DNA of 64,000 nucleotides from Brachycybe producta (Eukaryota; Arthropoda; Diplopoda; Playtdesmida; Andrognathidae), in contig JAUPFP010000026.1 in the NCBI GenBank assembly GCA_036925085.1, positions 3,379,058 through 3,443,057 on the forward strand. The letters run 5' to 3'. Positions 32,632-43,149 of this stretch are shown here, in pieces (positions within the stretch are counted from its first letter, which is position 1; each line of letters starts with the position of its first letter). A program made the position numbers and the translations under genes. Below the pieces are notes generated by a model. It did not search any database and was not told the origin of the DNA. It worked only from the letters and a program-made list of their open reading frames with translations.

Positions 32632-33539
32632 AGATACATCGTTTAGTTCAAAATTTCTCCGAATGTAGGCGCTGCGATCGTTGTTGATTGAAAAACGGTT
32701 TTTTAACGTTTTTTCTCCTGGTTCGAAGTCACATAATAATTAATAGAAAAATAATTTCGCGTGCTAACCTTATAAAAAGAAAACATTGTGAAGCCAGTAG
32801 ATTAATGCACGTAATAATTATTTTGTTATTGTTCTGAGTTGTTTTTAACGGGAGTTCTTCAAATGTTTGGGTGACGGTTTTTTGCTCCTATGGGACTTAA
32901 CATGGACTTAAAAAAACGTAAGATTTTAAATGTTATTTAAAAATAGAAAGCCCTTTTAAAATTTAGAAAAAGGAATAATCCTGAAGGCAATAAACACATG
33001 TAAGTACATGCTAATTTTTCTGATTGCTCTAAATCATTTTTAATCAGAGTTCTCTTAACTTTTGTTGGACGGTGTTTTAGTCCTATGGGACTTAACATGG
33101 AGTTTAAAAACGTACGATTTTAAATGTTATTAAAAAATAGAAGGACCTTTTCAAAAATTTATAAAAAGGAAACATCGTGAAGCCAATACATGCATGTATG
33201 TGCTAATTATTTTGTTACTGTTCTAAATCGTTTTTAACGAGAGTTTTTCAAATGTTTGTGGGACGGTTTTGGGGCCAATGGGATTTAACATGGGGTTAAA
33301 AAACGAACGACTTTGAACCTTGTTTAAAAATAGAAGGACTTTTTCAAAAATTATATAAATCGAGCAGGTGAAGAACAATACTTTTTATTGCATTTTGCGC
33401 TTTACTATATTTTAATTGAGCGATTGTGAGGCGATTTCTTGCAGTTTTAGGAACACCATATAAGAACACTCATTTGTCTCGTTGTCGTCTGCTCAAAACA
33501 ACAAGATGGACGTGGATCTAGGCTCTTAACAATTTTTTT
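32632..33539. mobile_element. TTAA-flanked element carrying an internal tandem
   Basis: Ends TTAAGAGGCTAGATACATC and GTGGATCTAGGCTCTTAA, each bounded by TTAA. The terminal TTAAGAGGCTA is shared with the foldback element at 3056. Removing it rejoins its host as AAGTTTTTAACA. A tandem of about 190 bp units fills its middle. Confidence 0.75.
32755..33365 (+). repeat. Tandem repeat, ~190 bp period, 3-3.5 copies
   Basis: The landmark CCTATGGGACTTAACATGGA recurs near 32887, 33082 and 33277 (third copy diverged), each followed by TTAAAAA-CG and TAGAAGGAC. Between them CGTGAAGCCAATA and TTCTAAATCGTTTTTAACG recur. Confidence 0.75.
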
Positions 33540-34116
33540 TTAGTTTGGGATTTGAAAGACGAAAAAGCACAAAGTCTAGAATTTTTGAATCTCGAATACT
33601 TTTCAGGATTTTAGGATTCGAATGTCCCCAATATATCCCTAAAAAAATTCATAGTATACTCCGCTACTCGAGTTTCGTTGTTGTTCTCACACATTATCGG
33701 TGGTTTTTCCATTGACATTTCATGAAAGAATATTTTCGCCTTTTCAAATTTGTCATAAAGTTTTATTTTTTTTTAAAGATATATAATAAAGAAAAAAACT
33801 TTGAGCATTATCGCCAACTATTCTAGTTTCTAAAACACTTTAATTTTTTTTGTAATATTTCTCCTGAAAAACGTTCGCTTGAAAAACGAAAATTTTCTCA
33901 AAATCTCGGATGCTGAAAAATACGTATTATAGAATACAAAATATCTATTCAGCCACCTTAAAAAAGTCATTGATTTAAGTGGTTCAATATCAGTCCAACG
34001 TTGCACAGATTATATCTTGTTTACAAAGCCAACATTTTGTGGCTCTCAGCATCCCTGCTGTTGATGTTCACTCAACATTTGTTCAGCCACAGAATAGTCT
34101 AATTCTAGTCTCTTAT

Positions 34117-35277
34117 GCCGCAGTCACACTAGGCTGGTTTCCCAGCTGCTGGTTGCTGCTGGCTGGTTGTAGCTCCCTAGCAGCATAGTCTGAACTTCTA
34201 CTAGCAGCTGCTTTCTCTAGCGGGCTAGTGATTTTAACAGCGGCTGGTGAAGTTGGACATGTCCAACTTTAGCAGCTAGCTACCAGCTGGTCATGTGACT
34301 CCCTTCCTGCTGCTGCCATCTAGTGTGAACTTTTTGTTGCTAGTAGTGGCACTAGTGGTAGTGGAAATTCCACTGCTTGGGCGTTGGTTGTTGTTAGTTT
34401 GTGTTTTTGCAAGACGGTGATTGGATGACTTGCACTGCTAATACCAGCAGTGACTGGACAAGTGTGAACCCAAAGCAGCTGCTGCTTGCAGTTGCTGCTA
34501 ATAGCCAGCAGCAACCAGCGGCTTGTAAACCAGCCTAGTGTGACCTTAAACTATTACTCTACTGGACTGGCAACTCCCTATCTTCTACATCTTAAAGCGT
34601 TAAATGCATGTTCATAGGCAAAATAAGGCAAAAGTGACGCCAGCTCCGCCTGGTGGCATTATTTAAAAAAAAATCGTTAGCTAGATTGTTTTTTTTTTGC
34701 AAAGGGGAAGACATTGGGGATGAATCATATACTGTATGGCAAGTTATTTTAGTTTTTTCACGTTTTACTGGATTTTCCAATTTTAATTCTATTCTAGGAA
34801 TCCAGTAAAATGCGGATAAAAAAGTAAAATGAATTTCCATATGTGATATTCTGCTGTGAATTTGTGTAAATCTTAGTGAATCTCTTACATGATTTTTTTT
34901 TAATGTCGGCCCAGTTTTCCGTTCGTCTCCTAAGCAAAAAATGGTTGGAAAACGTTGTTGTTACCGTGTTTGTGACTCGCGTTTTTTCTGATAATAGACC
35001 ACAACCAAAACAGGTAACACTTTACAGACACTTTTTGACAGAACACAGCTGTAGTTCTTCATCGGCCATACTTTTTATAATAATATATATAAAAAATCCA
35101 CCCTATATAACTACAAAATGAACTCGTCCAAAGTTTGACTTTTGTATTAATGTTCATATACCATAGTTCCGCTAGAGGCGCCACTTCAAAAACGACGTCA
35201 CGACGATTCAAAACTGTCCAACAGAAAATTTCGGGAGTTGCCAGTCCAGTAGAGTAATAGTCTAAGGTGTGACTGCC
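34117..35277. mobile_element. GCTGCTGG-rich palindromic element, split by another element
   Basis: The left end GCCGCAGTCACACTAGGCTGG pairs with the right end CCAGCCTAGTGTGAC + TGCC once the insertion 34555-35266 is removed. The body is built of CAGCAG/CTGCTGG blocks. A second copy is at 37994-38404. Confidence 0.78.
34555..35266. mobile_element. CTTAGACTATT element with 7 bp TSD (copy 1)
   Basis: Ends CTTAAACTATTACTCTACTG and CAGTAGAGTAATAGTCTAAG (about 30 bp terminal repeat including GGACTGGCAACTCCC), flanked by GTGTGAC at 34548-34554 and 35267-35273. It is inserted in the right terminal repeat of the element above. A second copy is at 43854. Confidence 0.82.
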
Positions 35278-35330
35278 TCTTTATTGTGTGGTTCAGCGTT
35301 GGTGGCAGCAAATGTTGCCTGTGTGTAATA

Positions 35331-35630
35331 TTGAAGCTTTTATTATTAGTTATTTTTATACTCCGAACTTTGCTAAGATTTGCATTGCAAGCTTTGAAGT
35401 TTTGTAAAATTAGCTCCCCAAAGCTTAGCTTGTTCACACATACATGTGGTCTTGCAAAGTTTACCCTATTTTATCACCTTTATAGCCTATAAAACAGATA
35501 CACAATCTTTGCAAGACCACATGTATGTGTGAACAAGCTAAGCTTTGGGGAGCTAATTTTACAAAACTTCAAAGCTTGCAAATCTTAGCAAAGTTCGGAG
35601 TATAAAAATAACTAATAATAAAAACTTCAA
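35331..35630. repeat. Near-perfect 300 bp palindrome
   Basis: Left arm 35331-35459 and right arm 35507-35630 are almost identical inverted copies, with one 5 bp indel (GCATT) and little else different, around a 47-base centre. The arm sequence is the GGTTTATACTCC-type element's half (CAAGCTTTGAAG, CCCCAAAGCTTAGCTTG). The high identity implies a recent origin or arm correction. Confidence 0.88.
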
Positions 35631-35690
35631 TATACGGAGCCCTGTTGAGGACATGGAATATTTTTTTATCTCGTCCGGGCGAGATACTAA

Positions 35691-36218
35691 AGCGTCGTTT
35701 TCATGGTGGCGATAGTTCTTTCATGAGAGTAGTAGGGGCTGTCATGAAAGTTGCGATAGTTCACTCTCAGGATAGCAACCGTCTGCATGTGTTGAAGTAA
35801 ACGTGATAGTTCTGTCACATGACAGTGTGACCGTCTACTTCACAGATATCATTGTGTCAACAACAGTATTGCCTCTCTCTCTGCCAGAAGCCAAATTTCC
35901 CTACAAAGTGGATATTTCTCTACTAGCGCCGGTCACTCTACAACTATTACTATTGCGACAGTACTATTAACTATCTAGTCAAACAAGATAGTGCTATCGT
36001 AGCACTGTGATAGTGACTATCATCGTGAAGACCACATGATGATAGTCACTAGACAGTTGCTACAACTTAAGCTCCGTTTTCACGATGATAGTTTTCACGA
36101 TGATAGTTTTCACGATGATAGTTTTCACGATGATAGTTTTCACGATGATAGTTTTCACGATGATAGTTTTCACGATAGTTGCTGTCATCATGACAGCAAC
36201 TATCGTGAAAACGGGGCT
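35691..36218. mobile_element. AGCCTCG-type element with TAA TSD (copy 4)
   Basis: Ends AGCGTCGTTTTCATGG and TCGTGAAAACGGGGCT, flanked by TAA at 35688-35690 and 36219-36221. Its right arm carries a 15 bp tandem expansion (36076-36178). Confidence 0.82.
36076..36178 (+). repeat. 15 bp tandem repeat, six full units
   Basis: GTTTTCACGATGATA is repeated six times plus a partial copy, all apparently identical. It lies in the terminal region of the AGCCTCG element. The repeat gives spurious open frames on both strands. Confidence 0.92.
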
Positions 36219-36779
36219 TAAGTTGGGTCTGGATGAAAGGATGAACATTGTAGGGTAACTCTAAACGCCGAAACAGAATGCATGTAGAATTGGAGGAACA
36301 CTATGCATTTTTATATATCGGTGATTAGATGGTGTTCACAGTGTTACAGTGTTCAGCCAATTCTATATGCATTTTATTTCAGGTTTTGGAGTTACCCCGA
36401 CAATATTCATTCTTTCATCCTGACCCGACTTAGTATCTCGTCCGAACGAGATAAAAAAATATTCCATGTCCTCAACAGGGCTCCGTTTTAATATGCCTCT
36501 TTAAACGATTTTTTTTTTGTTTATGAAAGTTTCAATGTGGTTCACCATTCACTTTAGTTTTCTGACTGTAAATGAATGCATCGATTTTACAGTCACCTTT
36601 TAGCCACCCCTATATGTATATATCGGAAGTGAAATTTTTTCTAAATATAAAAAAAACATTTCGCGATTCGTTCATTGTTTTTTTTTTGGTGACGTGGTTC
36701 AATATTTTTTTTCTCGATAGAATAAATTAAAAGGAAACATGCATTTCATATTTGCTTGTAGGCCTACGACAAGGTTAGG

Positions 36780-37335
36780 GGTCACTAAGCTGTAGTGACC
36801 CCTAACCAAGGCTCATAAGCGCTACTAGGGGGGGGGGAACAGCTACTTGGGTCACTACAGCTACCAAAAAAAATTAATAGACCTTTTGTTAATCAAAGGG
36901 TCACTACAGCTACCAAAAAATAGAGGGACAAAATATAGATCTTTTTTTTATCACTTTCTCCTCACTACAGCTAAAAAAATAACACTTTCTCCCTAACCTA
37001 ACCGAACCTTACCTAATAAAACCTTACCGAACCTTATCTAACCGAACCTTAACGATCCTAACCAAAAAGTACCGATACTAACCGAACCTAACCGATCCTA
37101 ACCAAACCTAACTGAACCTAACCGATCCTAACCGAACCTTACCGATCCTAACCGAACCTTACCGAACATAATGAAACCTAATCGAACATAATAAACCTAA
37201 ATGAACCGAATGTAATCTAAACTAAACGTATTGATAAATAAAAAGGCCTATATTTTTTGGTAGCTGCAGTGACCCTGGTGGCTGTAGTGAGCCTGGTAGC
37301 TGTAGTGACCCAGTTAGCTGTAGTGAGCCAGTCCC
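36780..37335. repeat. GTAGCTGTAGTGACCC-flanked degenerate satellite
   Basis: GGGTCACTACAGCTACC blocks on the left face TAGCTGTAGTGACCC blocks on the right. Between them (36991-37215) lies a degenerate repeat of CCTAACCGAA(C/T) units of about 11 bases. CCTAA is also the arthropod telomere unit, but these units are not clean (CCTAA)n. Confidence 0.6.
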
Positions 37336-37824
37336 TACGACAACATGGGTTGTGTTAACTCCATGCTTAAATTTACTAATTTCAATTAAACTTTGTCAAC
37401 CCATTACGATAAGCTATACTCCATTGTTCCGCCTCTTCAGAGTTTGCGAGGCTCGTGCACAGACACAAGATTGTTTTTTTTTAAAGAAACTATGAGTAAC
37501 CGCGGGTAGAAAAGGGGGGGGGGATGAGACCTTCAATAGGACATATAGAGATGCATGCGTGCCATCCGAGGAGACGAAAAGTAAAATAAATACCTATTCA
37601 GTCACCTTATAACAATCGAAACTGGCAATTGGGGGGGGGGTGTAGACATTTGCCCTAAAGACACATCCCTGAAATCCAATTGCCCTAAACGAACATTTGC
37701 CCTGAAAGCGCTTTTCTTTTTTCTTAGATTAAGTTTATACTCCAAACTTTGCTCAGATTTTTGCAAGCTTTGAAGCTCCTAAAAATGGACTTTCATGCTT
37801 CACTCCATTTTATAACCTTTATAC

Positions 37825-38575
37825 TAGGGATGTGACATTCAAATCCCGCGAATCTTAAAAAATATTAGAGATTCGAAAACTCGAATCTCCGCACTTTTTT
37901 CGTCTTTTCGAATCCTAACCTTTGAAAAACACTACTTGAAAACTTTGGTAAAATTAGTTTTGACTAGATTGACGTCCAATAGAAGCGTTCACTAATGGCG
38001 CATTCACACTAGGCTGGTTTACAAGCCGCTGGTTGCTGCTGGCTGGTTGTAGCCCTCTAGCAGCATAGTGTGAACTGCTACCAGCAGCTGCTTTCTCCAG
38101 CAGGCTAGTGATTTTAACAGTGGCTGGTGAAGTTGAACATGTCCAACTTTCGCAGCTACCAGCTGGTCATGTGACTCCCTTCCAGCTGCTACCAGCTATT
38201 GTGAACTTTTTGTCGTTAGTAGTGGCACTAGTGGGCAGTTGAAACTCCACTGCTTGGGTTGGTTGGTTTTTAGATTTTGTGTTTTTGCAAGACGGTGATT
38301 GGATGACTTGTGCTGCAAATATCAGCAGTAACTGGATAAGTGTGTCCCCAAAGCGGCCGCTGCTTGCTGTTGCTGCTAACAACCAGCCTCGTGTGAATGC
38401 GCCTCAACGAAAAAAAAACGGCGATTGTTGCAATTTCGGTGGTATCTGGGTCACCAATATCACACCGTGTGGCGATCCTGAGTGCCACACTTTTTTTTTA
38501 TTCGAGATTCGGGAAATTGGAGAGAACCTTTTAGGATTCGGATTAGAGAAAATTTAGGATTCGCCCCCACCTCTA
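37825..38575. mobile_element. TAGGGATG hAT-like element (middle layer)
   Basis: Ends TAGGGATGTGACATTCAAATCC and TCGCCCCCACCTCTA. Flanks CTTTATAC and CTTTTTATAC are a TSD differing by extra T. It contains GCGATTGTTGCAATTTCGGT and the other family blocks, split at the GCGTTCACTAA site. Confidence 0.72.
37994..38404. mobile_element. GCTGCTGG-rich palindromic element (inner layer)
   Basis: Ends GGCGCATTCACACTAGGCTGG and CCAGCCTCGTGTGAATGCGCC. About 410 bp, a full copy of the family seen at 34117. Confidence 0.78.
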
Positions 38576-38869
38576 CTTTTTATACCCTATAAAACAGATA
38601 TACAAAACAATAGAACTCTTCCCCTCTTCGAAGATAAAAAGGTGTGACTTGTTCATCCCATTCATGTATCCAGTTCATGATTGGTGCTGTGATTTGCTAA
38701 GCTTTGAAAAGTTGAACAATTTCATGCTCTCGCGAAGGCAAAAATTTGAAGCTCTGACGTCATTTTTGAAGCTTCGCAGGCTGCTTTGCTTCTTAGCAAG
38801 GGAGTATAAACCAAGCCTCATACCTTGTACACACGTGATAATATAATTATATATATAATATCCCAGGTC

Positions 38870-38888
38870 TGCGCGTGTGTGTGTGTGG
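38870..38888. repeat. (GT)n microsatellite
   Basis: GCGCGTGTGTGTGTGTGG, a short GT run. Confidence 0.6.
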
Positions 38889-38997
38889 AGTAACAAAACC
38901 ATTGAAGCACTTCGGAATTTATATAAATTTGAATAAATGAACCGTTTTTTTTCTCAAGGTCAACTATATGTTGCACTCTTCCTTTGGAAAGTGTAGA

Positions 38998-39108
38998 AGG
39001 GGGGGGGAGAGAGAGAGAGAGAGAGAAAAGTGGGAGGGGGTGAGGGGGAAAAGGTTGGAAAGTGTAGAAGGGAAGAGAGAGAGAGAAAAGTGGGAGGGGG
39101 TGACTGAA
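38998..39108. repeat. GA-rich microsatellite and duplication
   Basis: GAGAGAGAGAGAGAGAGAAAA followed by GTGGGAGGGGGTGA occurs twice (about 39008 and 39074), with GGAAAGTGTAGAAGGG preceding each. Confidence 0.75.
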
Positions 39109-39204
39109 ATTGAAATGAAAGGAATAAAAAAAGGAAAAAACGACTCGCATGCGCACAATTGCCTGTGAATTTTGCTCCCGTGATTTATGACGGGTTACCC
39201 CACT

Positions 39205-40110
39205 AGTTTAAATAATAAATGTGGTTCTACAGAGCCCATTAACTCGTGTGTGTGAGTACAAGGTATTACAGTTTAGTCTTTTGGTGAAGTTTGTTAAATA
39301 TGTTCAGCTTGCCGCAGGTGGGCGCTCAATTTAAATAACGTCAAATGATTTATATTTAGACTGCTGATTAGGACACATGTCTTTAGGGCAAATATTTTTT
39401 AAGTCAAATGTCTTTAGGGCAACTGTCTGTCGGTAGGGCAACTATCAATGTAGGGCAAATGTCACACACCCGTTTGTGAGACCTTCTGTTCGCAAAATGC
39501 CTGTTTATGTAAGCTGCAGCTGCATTCATTTGAATGTTTTGAGTTGCAATGAAACACATGGTGTTTTGCCTCTTGCAACATAATATTATTTCTCTCTCTC
39601 TCTCTGTTTTCTAATGTAATAATAATTTTCAGTTGGCCATATCATATAAAGGGGGGAAGTTCCTCTTTTCCCTCCATCAGAGTTGACTCCCACCATGAGT
39701 TAGTTCATTGCAAAGCGCGTATATAATGAAAACATTTTTTCTTTTCCTTTCATCTGTCCTATTTCATACCAACATAATATTGAAATTTTACGAATGAAGT
39801 GTTATACCTTGTGTACACACACGAGTTAAATGAATTCAAATTAAACGTGGTTTAGGTGAATTATACGGAATCCAGTTAAGGACATGAACACCAAATAAAA
39901 ATTGACTTTAATTATTAATATTTTAAATTGAAATACTAAATCAATATTTTGTCAATAGTTTATATAATTATATTTAAGTATTAACTCAATATTTTCAGAT
40001 TATTAACTGAATAAATTGAATTCGACATATTGTTTGTCCTTCACAGAGAGAGCTCTGTAGAACGCGTTTATTATTTAGATGCATTTAAATTAGGCCTACT
40101 GAGTCCAATA
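39205..40110. repeat. Dispersed repeat with ACACACGAGTTAA ends
   Basis: The block TTAACTCGTGTGTG-GAGTACAAGGTATTA occurs near 39239; its mirror TACCTTGTGTACACACACGAG is near 39806, followed by GTGGTTTAGGTGAATTATAC and a TTTATTTAGATG tail. The family recurs, inverted, at 48208-48352. Minisatellite-like GGGCAAATGTC units lie near 39385-39465. Confidence 0.5.
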
Positions 40111-40320
40111 CAACACCACCAATCTGTTCCATTGTTTTTCTTTAGTTTTCATTCGAAATTACTAAGTAGGGTCGATTGATTAAAGTCAATTGATTATTAA
40201 TGTCAAAAAAATTGGCAGTATCGTAAAAATCAAATCAATTTAAATTATGTTTTGAAATATATTTTTTTTTAGTTTTTAAAAATTTGAATTATTTAATGAA
40301 ATGAAATTTTTTTAAATAAT

Positions 40321-40837
40321 GCTGGGGCCACACTAACGTCTCATGCCGTGAATTATCGCGTTATTTGACGTTAAACACAGTTGTTGTAACGACTTAACGC
40401 GCTCATTTAGTATCGTCATTATTGCTGGTGTTAGACGTTAGGCGATAGCTCGGGTGGCGGTCTTTTTTGACACATTAAAGCGATTTAGCACGTCATTTAT
40501 CGCTTTGGTTTGACTACACTAGCATTGTGTATTGTGAACGCAACCGGTTCGAGCATGGTTTATGATTTTAAATACGATTGCCCTAAATGGAGTGGTCTAC
40601 CGAAACAGTAATCGAGTTTCTAGAAGTGTTTCAAACAGTGTAGCAGCCTCAACCTTCATCTTGATACGATTTTATCAAAAAGCGCGTTATGTATTGACAA
40701 AAACGTCAAATGCGAGTGTAGCCATTCGATTTACCACATTGTTTAATCTATATTTTGTGACGCCTTAATCATAGCCTCCTATGTTTTAATTATTGCGATA
40801 ATGGACGTTAGACGTTAACGTTAGTGTGGTCTTAGCA
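40321..40837. mobile_element. GGGGCCACACTAACG inverted-repeat element
   Basis: Left GCTGGGGCCACACTAACGTC and right GACGTTAACGTTAGTGTGGTC + TTAGC mirror each other. GCGATAA and TTAGACGTTA blocks recur inside in both orientations. Non-coding; the TSD is not resolved. Confidence 0.65.
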
Positions 40838-40914
40838 TAAGAATGTGCTTGACAGGTAGTGACTACACAGAGTGAACACTTTATCATGCGTGCATTTTAA
40901 GTTAAGAGCCTAGG

Positions 40915-41395
40915 TTAAGAGGCTACAACACAAAATTACTTTGAAAAATCTCCGCAAAGAGCGCTAGCATCGTTTTTCTATTGAGCCCATAGACCCAATA
41001 TGTTAAAGAAAAAAATGTTAATTTTTAAAATACACAATTGCGTCAGTATGTTTATTTTTCATATTTAAAGATGTCCAATATTAAGTTTTCAAAGTGCAAT
41101 GTGCGTCGTAAATATATGCTGATCGAGTGATCGAATGACAAAAAATTGTTACGTGCGGTTCTATTTTTAAAAAAATATTTCAAAATCGCGAATTTCTAAC
41201 TCTTATGTTAAACTCCAGTGAATACGCCCAAATAAGAAAAAAAAAAATTCCATTAAAATGCTCGTAAAAATACTTAAAAATAATTTTAAAAACCCACAAT
41301 GAAACCACAGTGAAGCCAACACATAGGCGCACGTGCTGGTTTTTTTTTCTGTTTTTTTTTAAATTATTTTTGCGAACATTTTAATGGATGTTTTA
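40915..41395. mobile_element. TTAA foldback element, second arm truncated
   Basis: Starts TTAAGAGGCTACAACACAAAA and follows the left arm of 3056 through the centre (CATTTTAATGGATGTTT), then stops at an AT microsatellite. Confidence 0.7.
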
Positions 41396-41625
41396 TATTA
41401 AATATTATATTTATTATTATTATATTTAATTATTATTACAATTAAATATAATGATATTAAAGAATATAATAATAATTAAATATAATAATTATAATAATAA
41501 GAATAAATATAATGATAATAATAAATATAATAATAATTAAATATAATAATAATAATAAATATAATAATAATAATAAATATAATAATAATAATAAATATAA
41601 CAATAAATAAATTTAATAATTGTCT
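41396..41625. repeat. (TAATAA/ATATAA)n AT-rich satellite
   Basis: More than 200 bases of TAATAATAA and AAATATAATAATA units. It joins directly to the broken end of the foldback element. Confidence 0.85.
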
Positions 41626-42361
41626 TTTTTTGTAATGTTTTAACTTCAAAAATAGATCTTTCCTTCTTTCTACCATAGATTCTGCCATGCAAAGTAGGGC
41701 AAGATGTGATGACACTGCCACGAAGCGGGAGCAAATGTCCCTATTCATGTTTTTGTTGTGATAGATAGGGAGTTGGTAGGGGTTGGTTTCACTCAGTGAG
41801 ACTGGAGTTTGACACTAGTTAAAAGGAAAGTTTTATCCAGTTGCATGTCATACCATACTGTAAACAGTGAAGTTGCATGTCACATGGTAAGTTTTCTTGC
41901 ATCAAAAGTTGCTAGTGTAATAGCGGCTTTACAGCAACCAACAACTACATCGAAAGAATTTAAAGGAAATGCGCAAATTGTTGTATTGTTGGTTTGTTGA
42001 TCCGTAATTCCGTATGTATGAAGTTTAAAACAGGTATTGAATTAAATACCGGTATACAAACTGCAAGTTAAGAGCTCGTATTGTTGTGAAAATTCAGAGA
42101 AATGAATTTTATTTTTATGGAAAATATTTTTTTTAGTAAAAAAAATAAAAAATAAAATTTTAAAAAATGGTTGCAAATTTTTGACGGTTTTTATTACTCT
42201 CGTCATTTTCATGTAATTTCTGAAAACGGTTTTTGGCTCTCTTCGCTTGCCGGGTGGGGAAGGCTGTTGTTGTGTTTAAAATGATTTACATGCTCATCAC
42301 TCATCAGGCTCATACGGAGTCCTGCAAGAGGACTTCGACAAATTTATTTTTTGTTAATATC

Positions 42362-42600
42362 TCGACATGTCGTCGACTTTTAATCGTTTTTATTCGGCCA
42401 TGTTAATTTGTGGCATGTTGCGCGCTCCATGCTGTAATAATTAAATGATTGCTGCTACAAGAGGTACACTTGCGATAATTTAATTATCCGAGTATGGTGC
42501 GCGCAACATGGCATAATTAACATGGCCGAATAATAGAGATTTAACAGTCAGCATGTCGAGAAAAAAAGTCGACATATGTCGGGTTTTATAAAAAAAAGTC
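42362..42600. mobile_element. GTCGAC/CGGCCATGTTAAT foldback
   Basis: TATTCGGCCATGTTAAT and CATGTTGCGCGC on the left (42391-) are mirrored by GCGCGCAACATGGCATAATT and AACATGGCCGAATAA on the right. CGACATGTCGTCGAC and GTCGACATATGTCG lie outside. Confidence 0.65.
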
Positions 42601-42840
42601 GACTTGTCGAGTTTAAAACAAATCAGAATTTAAATTGTTTTTGAACTTTATTTTTAACAAATACAATTTATACTGTATAGCCTCGTTTTCACGATAGTTG
42701 CTGTCATGACAGCAGCAACTATCGCGAGAACTATCATCGTGAAGACCACATGATAGTCACTAGCACACTGTTGCGATAGCACTAACACGCTATCTCGTTT
42801 GACTAGAGATAGTTGATAGTACTGTCGCAATAGTAAGAAG

Positions 42841-43045
42841 ACAGGCATTTAGAAATCGGGACGAACACAAGTTGGCTCCGCCCTTTTTATGACGAACGCA
42901 ACTTCTAATTGGTTGGTTATGTAGTCTGACGTCACATGCTCCGCCCTTTCCAACGTCGAACCACACAACAAACCAATTAGAAGTTGTCGGTCGTCATAAA
43001 AAGGGCGGAGCCAACTTGTGTTCGTCCCGATTTCTAAATGCCTGT
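42841..43045. mobile_element. ACAGGCA element, same insertion as at 10790
   Basis: 205 bp, flanked by AGTAAGAAG at 42832-42840 and 43046-43054. This TSD is the reverse complement of the CTTCTTACT TSD at 10790, and the host is also reversed. Confidence 0.9.
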
Positions 43046-43149
43046 AGTAAGAAGTTGTCAGTGACCCGCTTTCTAGGGAAATATCCATTTGGTAGGGAAA
43101 TTTGGCTTCTGGAGGGAGAGAGATAGAGGCAACACTGTTGTTGACTCAA

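Larger units (their letters stand above)
32390..33615. mobile_element. TAGAGGTGGGA-family copy interrupted by a TTAA element
   Basis: The left part (CTCGAATCCATCTTATAAGA, GTGGCTTCGCCACAAGGTGA) and the right part (TTTGAAAGACGAAAAAGCAC, TTTTTGAATCTCGAATAC) are the two halves of the 22324 family. They are separated exactly at TTAA by the element 32632-33539. Confidence 0.68.
35635..36485. mobile_element. CGGAGCCCTGTTGAGG palindromic element containing another element
   Basis: CGGAGCCCTGTTGAGGACAT and TATCTCGTCC are mirrored at 36431-36485. An AGCCTCG-type element is inserted at TAA (35691-36218). Without it the left arm reads GATACTAAGTTGGGTCTGG, matching the right arm's complement GATACTAAGTCGGGTCAGG. 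Confidence 0.82.
37727..38815. mobile_element. Outer element of a second three-layer nest
   Basis: Ends AAGTTTATACTCCAAACTTTG and GCTTCTTAGCAAGGGAGTATA belong to the element seen whole at 60262-60626. It is split at CTTTATAC by the TAGGGATG element (37825-38575), itself split by the GCTGCTGG element (37994-38404). Confidence 0.75.

Noticed and set aside
36036..36248. Repetitive peptide frames (FHDDS repeats and the complement)
   Set aside because: These are the 15 bp tandem repeat, a multiple of three, read in frame. No start context or flanking coding sequence.
36991..37215. Internal telomere tract
   Set aside because: No clean run of (CCTAA)n; units are about 11 bases and degenerate, and sit inside an inverted-repeat context.
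38818..39158. Ser/Leu/Pro-rich frames on the - strand
   Set aside because: They arise from GA/CT microsatellite sequence.
41476..41748. Tyr/Ile-rich frame on the - strand
   Set aside because: It is the translation of an AT trinucleotide-like satellite.
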